A DNA stretch of 64,000 nt from an uncultured Lachnospiraceae bacterium (GCA_934293375.1 CAKQYS010000001.1:62001-126000); one strand, 5' to 3'; positions 27,169 through 36,938 are shown, counted from the stretch's first letter. Numbers and translations: made by a program. The notes: a model not told the origin generated them from the letters alone.

Positions 27169-27660
27169 ATGAAAGCATGTGGAACAGTACACAAGTATGG
27201 CGATAATGTAGATACAGATGTTATCATTCCGGCAAGATATCTGAATTCTTCAGATCCTACAGAATTGGCAAAGAATTGTATGGAGGATATTGATCCTGAT
27301 TTTGTGAAGAGAGTGAAGCCGGGCGATATTATGGTGGCGAACAAGAATTTCGGCTGTGGATCTTCAAGAGAGCATGCGCCGATCGCGATCAAAGCATCCG
27401 GTATCAGCTGTGTGATCGCAGAGACCTTTGCAAGAATTTTCTACAGAAATGCAATCAATATTGGTCTGCCGATCATTGAGTGTCCGGACGCAGCAAGGGC
27501 AATTGAAGCCGGCGATGAAGTGGAGATTGATTTTGACAGCGGTATGATCTACGATAAGACAAAAGGATTGGAATTTAAAGGACAGGCATTTCCTCCGTTT
27601 ATGCAGGAGATCATCAAGGCAGAGGGACTGATCCCGTATATCAACAGCAAGGCAAAGTAA
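27169..27660 (+). CDS. leuD: 3-Isopropylmalate dehydratase small subunit
   Basis: A 163-residue partner of LeuC that supplies the swivelling domain. It shows the family motifs DVIIPARYL, NFGCGSSREHAP and FxRxxxNxGLPI. ATG 27169 follows AGGAGG. It lies in the leuCD operon, separated from leuB by an FN3-domain gene that looks inserted in the pathway order. Confidence 0.95.
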   Translation: MKACGTVHKYGDNVDTDVIIPARYLNSSDPTELAKNCMEDIDPDFVKRVKPGDIMVANKNFGCGSSREHAPIAIKASGISCVIAETFARIFYRNAINIGLPIIECPDAARAIEAGDEVEIDFDSGMIYDKTKGLEFKGQAFPPFMQEIIKAEGLIPYINSKAK

Positions 27661-27711
27661 AACAGATGGATATTGAAAGAATAGCGACAGGTTATTCTTT
27701 ATAATATAACA

Positions 27712-27763
27712 GGCAATCACAAAGGATACCGGTGTAAGTGTGTGTATCTTTTATGGGATTGCC
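27712..27763 (+). promoter_or_regulatory. Two-tier hairpin in the leader of the FN3 protein gene
   Basis: GGCAATC (27712-27718) pairs with GATTGCC (27757-27763). Inside it AAAGGATAC (27721-27729) pairs with GTATCTTTT (27744-27752), leaving a GU-rich loop. There is no U-tract after it, so it is not a standard terminator, and I recognise no riboswitch class. A smaller AAAGAATA/TATTCTTT hairpin (27676-27700) precedes it and may weakly end the leuD transcript. Confidence 0.45.
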
Positions 27764-27804
27764 GACAACTATCACATTTTATATTTTACAAGGAGAGTGG
27801 ATTT

Positions 27805-28767
27805 ATGAAAGCAAAGAGAGTAACAAAGTATTTGATGTCTTTCTGTGTGGCATTGCTGGTTGTATTTGGATATAGTGCAACAGCAAAAGCTGCAGTAACC
27901 CAGGTTGTAGAGGGTGGTACTACCGATACCACTGCAACAATCACATGGCCGGCTGAGGATAAGGCCACAGCGTATCACATTTATTTTGGCGTAGATAGTG
28001 CATCTGCAAATGCAGCGGCTCCAATCGATCTTCCGGCGACACAATTATCCTATACATTTGCGGGATTACAGCCGGGAACGGAATATTATGTAAAGGTTAC
28101 ATATGATTACCTGAATTATTCAGGAACAGCTTCTTACACAAGTTCTGTGGGCACATTATATGATTTGGCGACATTGCCGGCAAAGGTAACGGGCGTAAAT
28201 CAGACAAAATGGTGGTATTATATCGGAAGTGTGGATTTCTCGTGGGATCAGCAGTCAGCATGCCATTATGAATATGTAGTAAAGAATTCAAAGGGCAAGA
28301 AAGTCAAGAGTGAGACCAGAGCATACAAGGATGGAAGCTGTAAAGTAGAGAATAACCAGGTATATTCTGTAAAGGTCAGAGCTTATGTAGAGCTTAACGG
28401 ACAGAAGTATTACGGTGCATGGTCAGATCCTGCCTATATGTTTACACAGCCAATGGTGAAGTCTGCAAAGGTTAGCAAGGGCAAGCTTACGATCAAGTGG
28501 GGCAAGGTCAAGGGTGCTACCAAGTATACAGTATATGTATCCACAAAGGAAAAGAAGGGATACAAGAAGGTTGGTACAGTAAGTTCCAAGAAGGGATCTT
28601 TGACAGTCAGTAAGTTTAAGAAAAAGAAGTTTGATACAAAGAAGACATATTATATTTACATTGTAGCCAGCAAGAAAGTAGATGGTGTTACTTATACAAG
28701 TGGAAGACATTACACATATTCTATTAAGAAGAATAGCGGTAAGCTGAACTGGACATTTGATAAGTAA
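27805..28767 (+). CDS. Secreted fibronectin type III-like surface protein
   Basis: A 320-residue exported protein. A signal peptide with a cut after AKA near residue 30 is followed by about three beta-sandwich repeats of FN3 type. The first (about 33-120) shows TATITWPAEDKATAYHIYF and LQPGTEYYVKVTY. The second and third are about 125-215 and 220-310. The last is very lysine-rich (SKFKKKKFDTKKTYYIY). No LPXTG or other anchor is seen. The start ATG 27805 follows AAGGAG. Such proteins usually bind polysaccharide or protein at the cell surface; the ligand cannot be read. Confidence 0.82.
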   Translation: MKAKRVTKYLMSFCVALLVVFGYSATAKAAVTQVVEGGTTDTTATITWPAEDKATAYHIYFGVDSASANAAAPIDLPATQLSYTFAGLQPGTEYYVKVTYDYLNYSGTASYTSSVGTLYDLATLPAKVTGVNQTKWWYYIGSVDFSWDQQSACHYEYVVKNSKGKKVKSETRAYKDGSCKVENNQVYSVKVRAYVELNGQKYYGAWSDPAYMFTQPMVKSAKVSKGKLTIKWGKVKGATKYTVYVSTKEKKGYKKVGTVSSKKGSLTVSKFKKKKFDTKKTYYIYIVASKKVDGVTYTSGRHYTYSIKKNSGKLNWTFDK

Positions 28768-28787
28768 TAGGCAATGACAGATTTAAT

Positions 28788-28818
28788 AAAAAGCACTGTT
28801 TCGGCAGTGCTTTTTATT
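28788..28818 (+). terminator. Rho-independent terminator after the FN3 protein gene
   Basis: AAAAAGCACTG / CAGTGCTTTTT hairpin around TTTCGG with a following T-run; very strong by inspection. Confidence 0.92.
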
Positions 28819-28864
28819 ATTTATACAGATTTACTGGGGATACAAAGCTGTAAGATATAATTTT

Positions 28865-28894
28865 TTGTTGAAAAAAGACAGAAAATGTTATAAG
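28865..28894 (+). promoter_or_regulatory. Weak candidate promoter before leuB
   Basis: TTGTTG (28865-28870), 18 bases, TATAAG (28889-28894) within the 247-base gap between the FN3 gene and leuB. No T-box or leader peptide was found in that gap. Assignment is tentative. Confidence 0.35.
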
Positions 28895-29014
28895 ATAAAG
28901 TTTGAGTTTTTATGCTTTTTGGGCTCGTACTATATCATTTTTTATTTTGCTATATGAAAAGAGGTATAGTGGTTGGAACGGATGCATAGAACATGGCAAG
29001 AGAGGATGGTTTAG

Positions 29015-30097
29015 ATGAATTATAATTTAGCAGTCATTAAGGGCGACGGCATTGGGCCGGAGGTCGTCACTGTAGCAATGCAGGTATTGGATCAGATTGG
29101 GGCGAAGTTTGGCCACACCTTTCATTATGATCAGATCCTGATGGGTGGATGCTCGATTGATGCATACGGAGTCCCATTGACAGATGAGGCAATTGCGGTG
29201 GCAAAGGCATCAGATGCAGTGTTGCTGGGTTCGATTGGTGGTAATACATCCACATCTCCATGGTATCAGCTTCCACCGGAGCAGAGACCAGAAGCTGGTC
29301 TTTTGAAAATCCGTAAGGAGCTTGGATTATTTGCGAATCTGAGACCGGCAGTATTATATCCTGAGCTCAAGGGTGCATGTCCTTTAAAAGAAGAGATAGC
29401 AGATCGTGGATTTGATATGATGATCATGCGTGAGCTGACGGGCGGACTGTACTTTGGTGACAGAAAGACCGTGACCGAAAATGGTATAAGAAAGGCATAT
29501 GATGAGCTTACTTATACAGAGGAAGAGATCAGAAGAATTGCAATCCGCGGATTTGATATTGCGATGAAGAGACGCAAAAAGGTTACAAGTGTTGACAAGG
29601 CCAATGTTCTGGATTCATCCAGATTATGGAGAGCGGTTGTCAATGAGGTGGCAAAGGACTATCCTGAGGTCACGGTAGAGCATATGCTGGTTGATAATTG
29701 TGCAATGCAGCTGGTAAAGGATCCGGCACAGTTTGATGTGATCTTAACAGAGAATATGTTTGGGGATATTTTATCAGATGAAGCTTCTATGGTAACAGGG
29801 TCTATTGGTATGTTGGCATCGGCTTCATTAAATGAGACAAAGTTTGGAATGTATGAGCCGAGCGGTGGTTCTGCACCGGATATTGCAGGACAGAATAAGG
29901 CAAATCCGATTGCAACCGTATTATCTGCAGCAATGCTGCTTCGGTTTTCACTGGATCTTGATCAAGAGGCAGATGCGATTGAGAAGGCAGTTAAGCAGGT
30001 ACTGGTAGATGGATACAGAACATGTGATATTATGTCAGAGGGCAAGACATTGGTTGGAACCAGTGAGATGGGTCAGCTGATCATAGATAGATTGTAG
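29015..30097 (+). CDS. leuB: 3-Isopropylmalate dehydrogenase
   Basis: NAD-dependent oxidative decarboxylase giving the keto-acid precursor of leucine. The 360-residue protein carries KGDGIGPEVV at its start, LLGSIGG, the substrate arginines in RPEAGLLKIRKELGLFANLRP, MRELTGGLYFG, and the NAD-site GSAPDIAGQNKANP. Its start ATG 29015 follows GAGAGG. ilvD begins 13 bases later, so leuB-ilvD-ilvB form one branched-chain operon. Confidence 0.97.
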   Translation: MNYNLAVIKGDGIGPEVVTVAMQVLDQIGAKFGHTFHYDQILMGGCSIDAYGVPLTDEAIAVAKASDAVLLGSIGGNTSTSPWYQLPPEQRPEAGLLKIRKELGLFANLRPAVLYPELKGACPLKEEIADRGFDMMIMRELTGGLYFGDRKTVTENGIRKAYDELTYTEEEIRRIAIRGFDIAMKRRKKVTSVDKANVLDSSRLWRAVVNEVAKDYPEVTVEHMLVDNCAMQLVKDPAQFDVILTENMFGDILSDEASMVTGSIGMLASASLNETKFGMYEPSGGSAPDIAGQNKANPIATVLSAAMLLRFSLDLDQEADAIEKAVKQVLVDGYRTCDIMSEGKTLVGTSEMGQLIIDRL

Positions 30098-30110
30098 GAG
30101 GTTGTTAGTG

Positions 30111-31775
30111 ATGAAGAGTGATAATGTAAAGGTTGGTATGCAACAGGCACCGCACAGATCTTTGTTTAATGCTCTCGGCATGACAGAAGAGGAGCTGGAA
30201 AAGCCGTTGGTTGGTATTGTATGTTCCTACAATGAAATTGTTCCGGGACATATGAATCTGGACAAGATTGCACAAGCTGTCAAGATGGGAGTCGCAATGG
30301 CAGGGGGTACACCTGTGATGTTCCCGGCGATTGCGGTATGTGATGGTATTGCAATGGGACATATCGGTATGAAGTATTCGCTGGTCACAAGAGATCTGAT
30401 TGCTGATTCCACAGAGGCAATGGCAATCGCACATCAGTTTGATGCACTGGTCATGATTCCAAACTGTGACAAGAATGTACCTGGTCTTTTAATGGCTGCG
30501 GCAAGAGTAAATGTGCCGACTGTCTTTGTATCAGGCGGTCCGATGCTTGCAGGTCATGTGAAGGGACATAAGACTTCCCTGTCATCTATGTTTGAGGCTG
30601 TAGGATCTTATGCTGCAGGTACAATGAGCGAAGAGGATGTAAATGAATTTGAGTGCAAGGCATGTCCGACATGTGGTTCCTGCTCGGGTATGTATACGGC
30701 GAATTCCATGAACTGTCTGACAGAAGCACTTGGTATGGGATTGCCTGGAAATGGAACAATCCCGGCGGTATACTCTGAGAGACTGAAGCTTGCGAAGCAT
30801 GCAGGTATGGCAGTTATGGAGATGTATAAGAAAAATATCCGTCCAAGGGATATCATTACGAAGGATGCTATTATGAATGCGTTGACGGTTGATATGGCAC
30901 TTGGATGTTCTACGAATTCCATGCTGCACATTCCGGCAATCGCACATGAAATTGGTTTTGATTTTGATATAGCGATGGCAAATGAGATTAGTGCCAGAAC
31001 ACCAAATCTGTGTCACTTAGCACCGGCTGGTCCTACCTATATGGAGGATCTGAACGAAGCCGGAGGCGTATATGCGGTAATCAATCAGTTAAAGCAGGCC
31101 GGATTGATCAATGAGGACTGTATGACAGTGACCGGTAAGACGATCGGCGAGGCAGTTGCCGGTTGTGTGAACAAGAATCCGGAGGTCATCCGTACATTAG
31201 ATCGTCCATATAGCAAGACAGGTGGTCTGGCAGTATTAAAGGGCAACCTTGCTCCGGATGGTTCGGTCGTTAAGAGATCTGCAGTGGTACCTGAAATGAT
31301 GAAACATGAAGGCCCTGCAAGAGTCTTTGAATGTGAAGAGGATGCAATAGCAGCCATTAAGGGTGGTAAGATTGTAGAGGGTGATGTTGTTGTCATCCGT
31401 TATGAGGGCCCGAAGGGCGGTCCGGGTATGCGTGAGATGCTGAATCCGACTTCTGCTATCGCAGGTATGGGACTGGGTTCTTCTGTGGCGTTGATCACAG
31501 ATGGACGGTTTTCCGGTGCGAGCCGTGGTGCCTCTATCGGACATGTATCTCCTGAAGCAGCAGTTGGCGGTCCGATCGCATTGGTTGAAGAAGGCGATAT
31601 GATTGCAATTGATATTGACAACTGTAGTCTGGAACTTAAGGTTTCCGATGAGGAACTGGCTAAGCGTAAGGCTGCATGGGTACCAAGAGAGCCGAAGGTT
31701 ACAACCGGATATCTTGCACGATATGCAAAAATGGTTACATCCGGTAACAGAGGTGCGGTATTAGAGATTCAGTAG
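30111..31775 (+). CDS. ilvD: Dihydroxy-acid dehydratase
   Basis: A 554-residue Fe-S dehydratase making the keto acids of valine and isoleucine. It shows the cluster-binding cysteines in PNCDKNVPG and KACPTCGSCSGMYTANSMNCL, plus GRFSGASRG and the C-terminal helical ends. The frame extends 9 bases upstream, but ATG 30111, nine bases after AGGAGG, is the likely start. It is co-transcribed with leuB and ilvB. Confidence 0.97.
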   Translation: MKSDNVKVGMQQAPHRSLFNALGMTEEELEKPLVGIVCSYNEIVPGHMNLDKIAQAVKMGVAMAGGTPVMFPAIAVCDGIAMGHIGMKYSLVTRDLIADSTEAMAIAHQFDALVMIPNCDKNVPGLLMAAARVNVPTVFVSGGPMLAGHVKGHKTSLSSMFEAVGSYAAGTMSEEDVNEFECKACPTCGSCSGMYTANSMNCLTEALGMGLPGNGTIPAVYSERLKLAKHAGMAVMEMYKKNIRPRDIITKDAIMNALTVDMALGCSTNSMLHIPAIAHEIGFDFDIAMANEISARTPNLCHLAPAGPTYMEDLNEAGGVYAVINQLKQAGLINEDCMTVTGKTIGEAVAGCVNKNPEVIRTLDRPYSKTGGLAVLKGNLAPDGSVVKRSAVVPEMMKHEGPARVFECEEDAIAAIKGGKIVEGDVVVIRYEGPKGGPGMREMLNPTSAIAGMGLGSSVALITDGRFSGASRGASIGHVSPEAAVGGPIALVEEGDMIAIDIDNCSLELKVSDEELAKRKAAWVPREPKVTTGYLARYAKMVTSGNRGAVLEIQ

Positions 31776-31812
31776 TAGTGAATAGATGTGTGACAGAGTA
31801 AGGAGATATAAT

Positions 31813-33495
31813 ATGAAACAATTAACAGGTTCTGAAATCGTAATTGAATGTCTGAAGGAACAGGGCGTAGATACTGTATTCGGATATCCGGGTGGAACAA
31901 TTTTAAATATTTATGATGAATTATATAAGCATAGCAATGAGATTACACACATTTTGACTTCTCATGAGCAGGGTGCAGCACATGCAGCAGATGGATATGC
32001 CAGAGCTACAGGTAAGGTAGGCGTGTGTATGGCTACCAGTGGACCGGGTGCAACCAATCTGGTTACCGGTATCGCAACAGCATATATGGATTCCATTCCG
32101 ATGGTTGCCATTACTGCAAATGTTGGTGTAAGTCTTCTTGGAAAGGATAGCTTTCAGGAGGTGGATATTGCAGGAGTTGTAATGCCGATTACCAAGCACA
32201 GTTTTATTGTAAAGAATGTGCATGAGCTGGCATCTACGATCCGTCGAGCATTTAAGATTGCACAGACGGGAAGACCGGGTCCTGTTCTTGTGGACATTAC
32301 GAAAGATGTGACTTCCAATGTTGCGGATTATGAGCCGGTGAAGCCTGAGAAGATTATTCGTTCAACAGAAAACATTAAGGTGTCAGATCTAGAAAAGGCA
32401 GCAAAACTCATAGAAAAGGCAAAGAAACCGTTTATTCTTGTGGGCGGTGGCGTGACCAGCTCAGGTGCATATCAGGAGTTCAGAGAGTTTGCCAAGAAGG
32501 TAAATGCTCCGGTGTGTGATACATTGATGGGTAAGGGCTGCATGGATGGAAATGATCCGATGTATACAGGTATGATTGGTATGCATGGTACCAAGCCATC
32601 CAACTTTGGTGTCACTAAGGCAGATCTGTTAATTGTTGTCGGTGCAAGATTTTCTGATCGTGTGATTGGAAATGCAAGCAAGTTTGCAAATGATGCAAAG
32701 ATTATTCATATTGATGTGGATAGTGCAGAGATTGACAAGAATATTATAATAGATGCAAGCGTAATTGGAGATGCGAAGGAAGTGTTGGTCCGTCTGACAA
32801 AAATGATCAATCAGAAGGATAACAAGGAATGGATAGATGAGATCATGCAGATGAAGAAAGATCATCCATCCAGTTATAGAGATGATATTTTGACTGGTCC
32901 AACAGCAATCCATAAGATTTATGAACTGACACATGGCGATGCGATCATTACAACTGATGTTGGACAGCATCAGATGTGGGCTGCACAGTGTTATCGGTAT
33001 GATAAGCCGAGAAAGCTGTTGACCTCAGGTGGACTGGGGACCATGGGTTATGGTGTAGGAGCCTGTATTGGAGCTAAGGTAGGATGTCCAGATAAGACTG
33101 TGATCAACATTGCAGGTGATGGATGCTTCCGAATGAATATGAATGAGATCATGACAGCAGCCAGATATCATATTCCGATCATTCAGGTGGTGATCAACAA
33201 TCATGTATTAGGTATGGTTAGACAATGGCAGACATTGTTCTATGATCACAGATATTCGAATACAATTTTAGATGATCAGGTTGATTTCGTGAAGATTTCA
33301 GAAGGTATGGGTGCAATTGCTTATAGGGCTACAACAATTGCTGAGTTTGAAGATGCGATGAAGAAGGCGTTAGAAGCAAAGCAGCCGGTAGTGATTGATT
33401 GTCAGATTGATGAGGATGATAAGGTATGGCCGATGGTAGCAGCCGGACAGCCAATCGATACATGCTTCGAACAGAGCGATCTGGATCAGAAGTAA
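31813..33495 (+). CDS. ilvB: Acetolactate synthase large (catalytic) subunit
   Basis: A TPP/FAD enzyme joining two pyruvates, or pyruvate and 2-oxobutyrate. The 560-residue protein contains the catalytic glutamate in SHEQGAAHAADGYARATG, the FAD/quinone-fold centre, and the TPP/Mg motif GDGCFRMNMNEIMTA, with the C-terminal NHVLGMVRQWQ typical of AHAS. The start ATG 31813 follows AAGGAG. The small regulatory subunit ilvN is not next to it (serC follows), so it is either encoded elsewhere or absent. Confidence 0.94.
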   Translation: MKQLTGSEIVIECLKEQGVDTVFGYPGGTILNIYDELYKHSNEITHILTSHEQGAAHAADGYARATGKVGVCMATSGPGATNLVTGIATAYMDSIPMVAITANVGVSLLGKDSFQEVDIAGVVMPITKHSFIVKNVHELASTIRRAFKIAQTGRPGPVLVDITKDVTSNVADYEPVKPEKIIRSTENIKVSDLEKAAKLIEKAKKPFILVGGGVTSSGAYQEFREFAKKVNAPVCDTLMGKGCMDGNDPMYTGMIGMHGTKPSNFGVTKADLLIVVGARFSDRVIGNASKFANDAKIIHIDVDSAEIDKNIIIDASVIGDAKEVLVRLTKMINQKDNKEWIDEIMQMKKDHPSSYRDDILTGPTAIHKIYELTHGDAIITTDVGQHQMWAAQCYRYDKPRKLLTSGGLGTMGYGVGACIGAKVGCPDKTVINIAGDGCFRMNMNEIMTAARYHIPIIQVVINNHVLGMVRQWQTLFYDHRYSNTILDDQVDFVKISEGMGAIAYRATTIAEFEDAMKKALEAKQPVVIDCQIDEDDKVWPMVAAGQPIDTCFEQSDLDQK

Positions 33496-33533
33496 GAAAT
33501 AATAAGATAATAATATGTTAGGAGGACATATAA

Positions 33534-34616
33534 ATGGCAAGAGTATTTAATTTTTCTGCAGGACCATCTGTATTACCGGAGGTAGTGCTTAAGCAGGCAG
33601 CGGAGGAGATGCTTGATTACAATGGAACAGGTATGAGCGTTATGGAGATGAGCCATCGTTCCAAGGCATTTGAAGAGATTATCCAGACAGCAGAGCAGGA
33701 TTTAAGAGATCTGTTAGAGATTCCGGACAATTATAAGGTATTGTTCCTTCAGGGTGGTGCTTCTCAGCAGTTTGCCGCAGTTCCGATGAATTTGATGAAG
33801 AATAAGGTTGCTGATTATATTATTACAGGTCAGTGGGCAAAGAAGGCATATGAAGAAGCAAAGCGTTATGGAGATGCACGTGCAATCGCATCTTCTGCAG
33901 ATAAGACATTCTCTTATATTCCGGATTGTTCAGATCTTCCGATTTCAGAGGATGCAGATTATGTATATATCTGCCATAATAATACCATTTATGGTACTAC
34001 ATATAAGGAAATTCCAAATACGAAGGGTAAGATTTTAGTGGCTGATATGTCATCAGATATTTTATCCCAGCCTGTAGATGTATCCAAGTATGGTATGATC
34101 TACTTTGGTGTACAGAAGAATGTTGGACCGGCAGGTGTTGTCATTGCTATTATCCGTGAGGATCTGATCACAGATGATGTGCTTCCGGGTACACCAACCA
34201 TGTTAAAGTATAAGACACAGGCAGATGCAGATTCCCTTTATAATACACCACCATGCTATGGCATTTATATCTGTGGCAAGGTATTTAAGTGGGTAAAGGA
34301 AATGGGCGGACTGAAGGCTATGAAGGTGCATAACGAGAAGAAGGCTGCTATTCTGTATGATTTCCTGGATCAGAGTAAGATGTTTAAGGGTACTGTAGAG
34401 AAGAAGGATCGTTCTTTGATGAATGTTCCGTTTGTGACAGGCGATACAGAGTTAGATGCCAAGTTCGTAAAAGAGGCAACGGCAGCCGGATTTGTGAACC
34501 TGAAGGGTCACAGAACAGTTGGCGGTATGCGCGCAAGTATCTATAATGCAATGCCAATCGAAGGTGTGCAGAAGTTAGTTGAGTTTATGAAGAAGTTCGA
34601 AGAAGAGAACGCATAA
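33534..34616 (+). CDS. serC: Phosphoserine aminotransferase
   Basis: Uses PLP to convert 3-phosphohydroxypyruvate to phosphoserine. The 360-residue protein has the FSAGPSVLPEVV start, the GGASQQFAA phosphate loop, the PLP lysine K195 in FGVQKNVGPAG, and a C-terminal GHRTVGGMRASIYNAMP. The start ATG 33534 follows AGGAGG. serA lies 20 bases downstream. Confidence 0.97.
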   Translation: MARVFNFSAGPSVLPEVVLKQAAEEMLDYNGTGMSVMEMSHRSKAFEEIIQTAEQDLRDLLEIPDNYKVLFLQGGASQQFAAVPMNLMKNKVADYIITGQWAKKAYEEAKRYGDARAIASSADKTFSYIPDCSDLPISEDADYVYICHNNTIYGTTYKEIPNTKGKILVADMSSDILSQPVDVSKYGMIYFGVQKNVGPAGVVIAIIREDLITDDVLPGTPTMLKYKTQADADSLYNTPPCYGIYICGKVFKWVKEMGGLKAMKVHNEKKAAILYDFLDQSKMFKGTVEKKDRSLMNVPFVTGDTELDAKFVKEATAAGFVNLKGHRTVGGMRASIYNAMPIEGVQKLVEFMKKFEEENA

Positions 34617-34636
34617 TATATGAGGAGAATGAGACC

Positions 34637-35800
34637 ATGACAAAGATTAATTGTTTGAATCCAATTGCAGAATGCGGTATGTCACTGTTTTCTGCAGAAT
34701 ATGAGGTTGTAGATCAGTATACAGATGCAGACGCCGTATTAGTCAGAAGTGCTGCAATGCATGATTTAGAATTATCTGATAACCTGACATGTATTGCCAG
34801 AGCCGGAGCCGGCGTAAATAATATTCCGCTTGACAGATGTGCAGAGAAGGGCGTTGTTGTATTCAATACACCGGGTGCAAATGCAAATGGTGTCAAGGAA
34901 CTTGTGATTGCCGGATTAATGCTTGCTTCCCGTGATCTGATGGGTGGATATACCTGGGTAAAGGCAAATGCATCTGATGCGGATATTGCAAAGAAAGTTG
35001 AGAAGCAGAAAAAACAGTATGCAGGATGTGAGATTCAGGGCAAGAAATTAGGTGTCATTGGTCTTGGTGCAATTGGTGCAAAGGTTGCCAATGCAGCATT
35101 ACATTTAGGAATGGATGTGTATGGATATGATCCATATGTATCTGTAGATGCAGCGTGGGCTCTGTCCCGTCAGGTGAAGCATATTAAGAATGTAGAGGAT
35201 ATCTACAGAGAGTGTGATTATATCACAATTCATGTGCCTGCTCTGAAGGATACGACAGGTATGCTTAATAAGGACGCTTTTGCTATGATGAAGGATGGCG
35301 TTAAGATCTTGAATTTTGCAAGAGATATCTTGGTAAATGATGATGATATGATCGATGCACTTGCTTGCGGAAAGGTTTCCACTTATGTAACAGATTTCCC
35401 AAATGCAAAGATTGCCGGTGTTGATCATGTGGTGACGCTTCCTCATTTAGGTGCATCCACAGAGGAATCTGAGGACAATTGTGCGGTTATGGCAGTGAAG
35501 GAGATCAGAGAGTTTATCGAGAACGGAAATATCAAGAACTCTGTGAATTATCCTGCATGTGATATGGGTAAGTGCTCAGCAACGGCCAGAGTAGCAATCT
35601 GCCATAAGAATATTCCGGATATGTTGACAAAGTTTACAAGTGTATTTTCAAAGAATAAAGTCAATATTAGTGATATGATCAGTAAGTCACGCGGAGATTT
35701 TGCATATTCTATGCTGGATGTGGCTGCAGATGTATCAGAAGCAGATGTAGCTGCATTGGCTGCAATTGATGGTGTGTTAAAGGTACGAGTGATTAAATAA
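34637..35800 (+). CDS. serA: D-3-Phosphoglycerate dehydrogenase
   Basis: First enzyme of serine synthesis. The 387-residue protein carries the dinucleotide-binding GVIGLGAIGAKVANAA, the catalytic His of the LPHLGASTEESEDN region, and an ACT-like C-terminal region (about 315-387), the usual site of serine control. It lacks the extra intervening domain of the longer SerA types. It is in one operon with serC and asd. Confidence 0.93.
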   Translation: MTKINCLNPIAECGMSLFSAEYEVVDQYTDADAVLVRSAAMHDLELSDNLTCIARAGAGVNNIPLDRCAEKGVVVFNTPGANANGVKELVIAGLMLASRDLMGGYTWVKANASDADIAKKVEKQKKQYAGCEIQGKKLGVIGLGAIGAKVANAALHLGMDVYGYDPYVSVDAAWALSRQVKHIKNVEDIYRECDYITIHVPALKDTTGMLNKDAFAMMKDGVKILNFARDILVNDDDMIDALACGKVSTYVTDFPNAKIAGVDHVVTLPHLGASTEESEDNCAVMAVKEIREFIENGNIKNSVNYPACDMGKCSATARVAICHKNIPDMLTKFTSVFSKNKVNISDMISKSRGDFAYSMLDVAADVSEADVAALAAIDGVLKVRVIK

Positions 35801-35816
35801 AAGGAGCGTTTGAAAC

Positions 35817-36911
35817 ATGAGCGATAAGTTAAAAGTAGGTATTCTTGGTGCAACAGGTATGGTGGGACAGCGTTTTATTGCATTACTGGAGAATCACCCT
35901 TGGTTCGAGGTAGTAACAGTAGCCGCTTCACCAAGAAGTGCCGGTAAGACATATGCAGAGGCAGTAGGAGACCGTTGGAAGATGGATACACCTATGCCGG
36001 AAGCAGTGAAGAATTTAGTTGTATTAAATGTAAATGAAGTTGAGAAGGTTGCTGCTACTGTTGATTTTGTTTTTTCAGCGGTAGATATGTCAAAAGATGA
36101 AATTAAGGCAATCGAGGAAGCATATGCCAAAACAGAGACTCCTGTAGTGTCTAACAATTCTGCACACAGATGGACACCGGATGTGCCAATGGTTGTACCT
36201 GAGATCAACCCGGAACATATGAAAGTGATTGATTTCCAGAAGAAGAGACTGGGTACAACAAGAGGATTTGTGGCTGTAAAGCCAAACTGTTCAATTCAGA
36301 GTTATGCACCGGTGCTGACTGCATGGAAGGATTTTGAGCCATATGAGGTAGTAGCTACCACATATCAGGCAATTTCGGGTGCAGGTAAGACATTTAAGGA
36401 TTGGCCTGAAATGGTGGGTAACATTATTCCATATATCGGTGGTGAAGAAGAGAAATCTGAGAAGGAGCCACTTAGAATCTGGGGCTATGTAGATGAGCAG
36501 AAGGGTGAGATCGTTCCTGCTACATCGCCTGTGATTACTTGTCAGTGTATCCGGGTGCCGGTTTTAAATGGACATACTGCAGCTGTATTTGTGAAATTCA
36601 AGAAAAAGCCTACGAAGGAGCAGCTGATTGAGAAGTTGGTTTCCTATAAGGGTGTGCCACAGGAATTAGAGCTTCCAAGTGCGCCAAAGCAGTTTATTCA
36701 GTATCTTGAGGAAGATAACAGACCACAGGTATCTGAAGATGTGAATTATGAAAATGGAATGGGAATCAGTGTAGGTCGTATCCGAGAAGATCATGTTTAT
36801 GATTGGAAGTTTGTAGGTTTGTCCCATAATACAGTTCGTGGTGCTGCCGGTGGAGCAGTGCTGTGCGCTGAGCTGTTAAAGGCACAGGGTTATATATCTA
36901 AGAAAAATTAA
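35817..36911 (+). CDS. asd: Aspartate-semialdehyde dehydrogenase
   Basis: Makes aspartate semialdehyde for threonine, methionine and lysine. The 364-residue protein is of the archaeal/fungal-like type, with the NADP motif GATGMVGQRF, the nucleophile C158 in KPNCSIQSYAP, and the GAGKTFKDW segment. It contains the later HTAAVFVKF region. The gene follows serA by 16 bases with an AAAGGAGC ribosome binding site. Confidence 0.94.
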   Translation: MSDKLKVGILGATGMVGQRFIALLENHPWFEVVTVAASPRSAGKTYAEAVGDRWKMDTPMPEAVKNLVVLNVNEVEKVAATVDFVFSAVDMSKDEIKAIEEAYAKTETPVVSNNSAHRWTPDVPMVVPEINPEHMKVIDFQKKRLGTTRGFVAVKPNCSIQSYAPVLTAWKDFEPYEVVATTYQAISGAGKTFKDWPEMVGNIIPYIGGEEEKSEKEPLRIWGYVDEQKGEIVPATSPVITCQCIRVPVLNGHTAAVFVKFKKKPTKEQLIEKLVSYKGVPQELELPSAPKQFIQYLEEDNRPQVSEDVNYENGMGISVGRIREDHVYDWKFVGLSHNTVRGAAGGAVLCAELLKAQGYISKKN

Positions 36912-36938
36912 GGTATTCATAGAGGAGGACATAGCATC

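Noticed and set aside
28768..29014. Possible T-box or leucine leader peptide upstream of leuB
   Set aside because: No T-box TGGNACC motif, no run of Leu codons after a ribosome binding site and no antiterminator hairpin was found.
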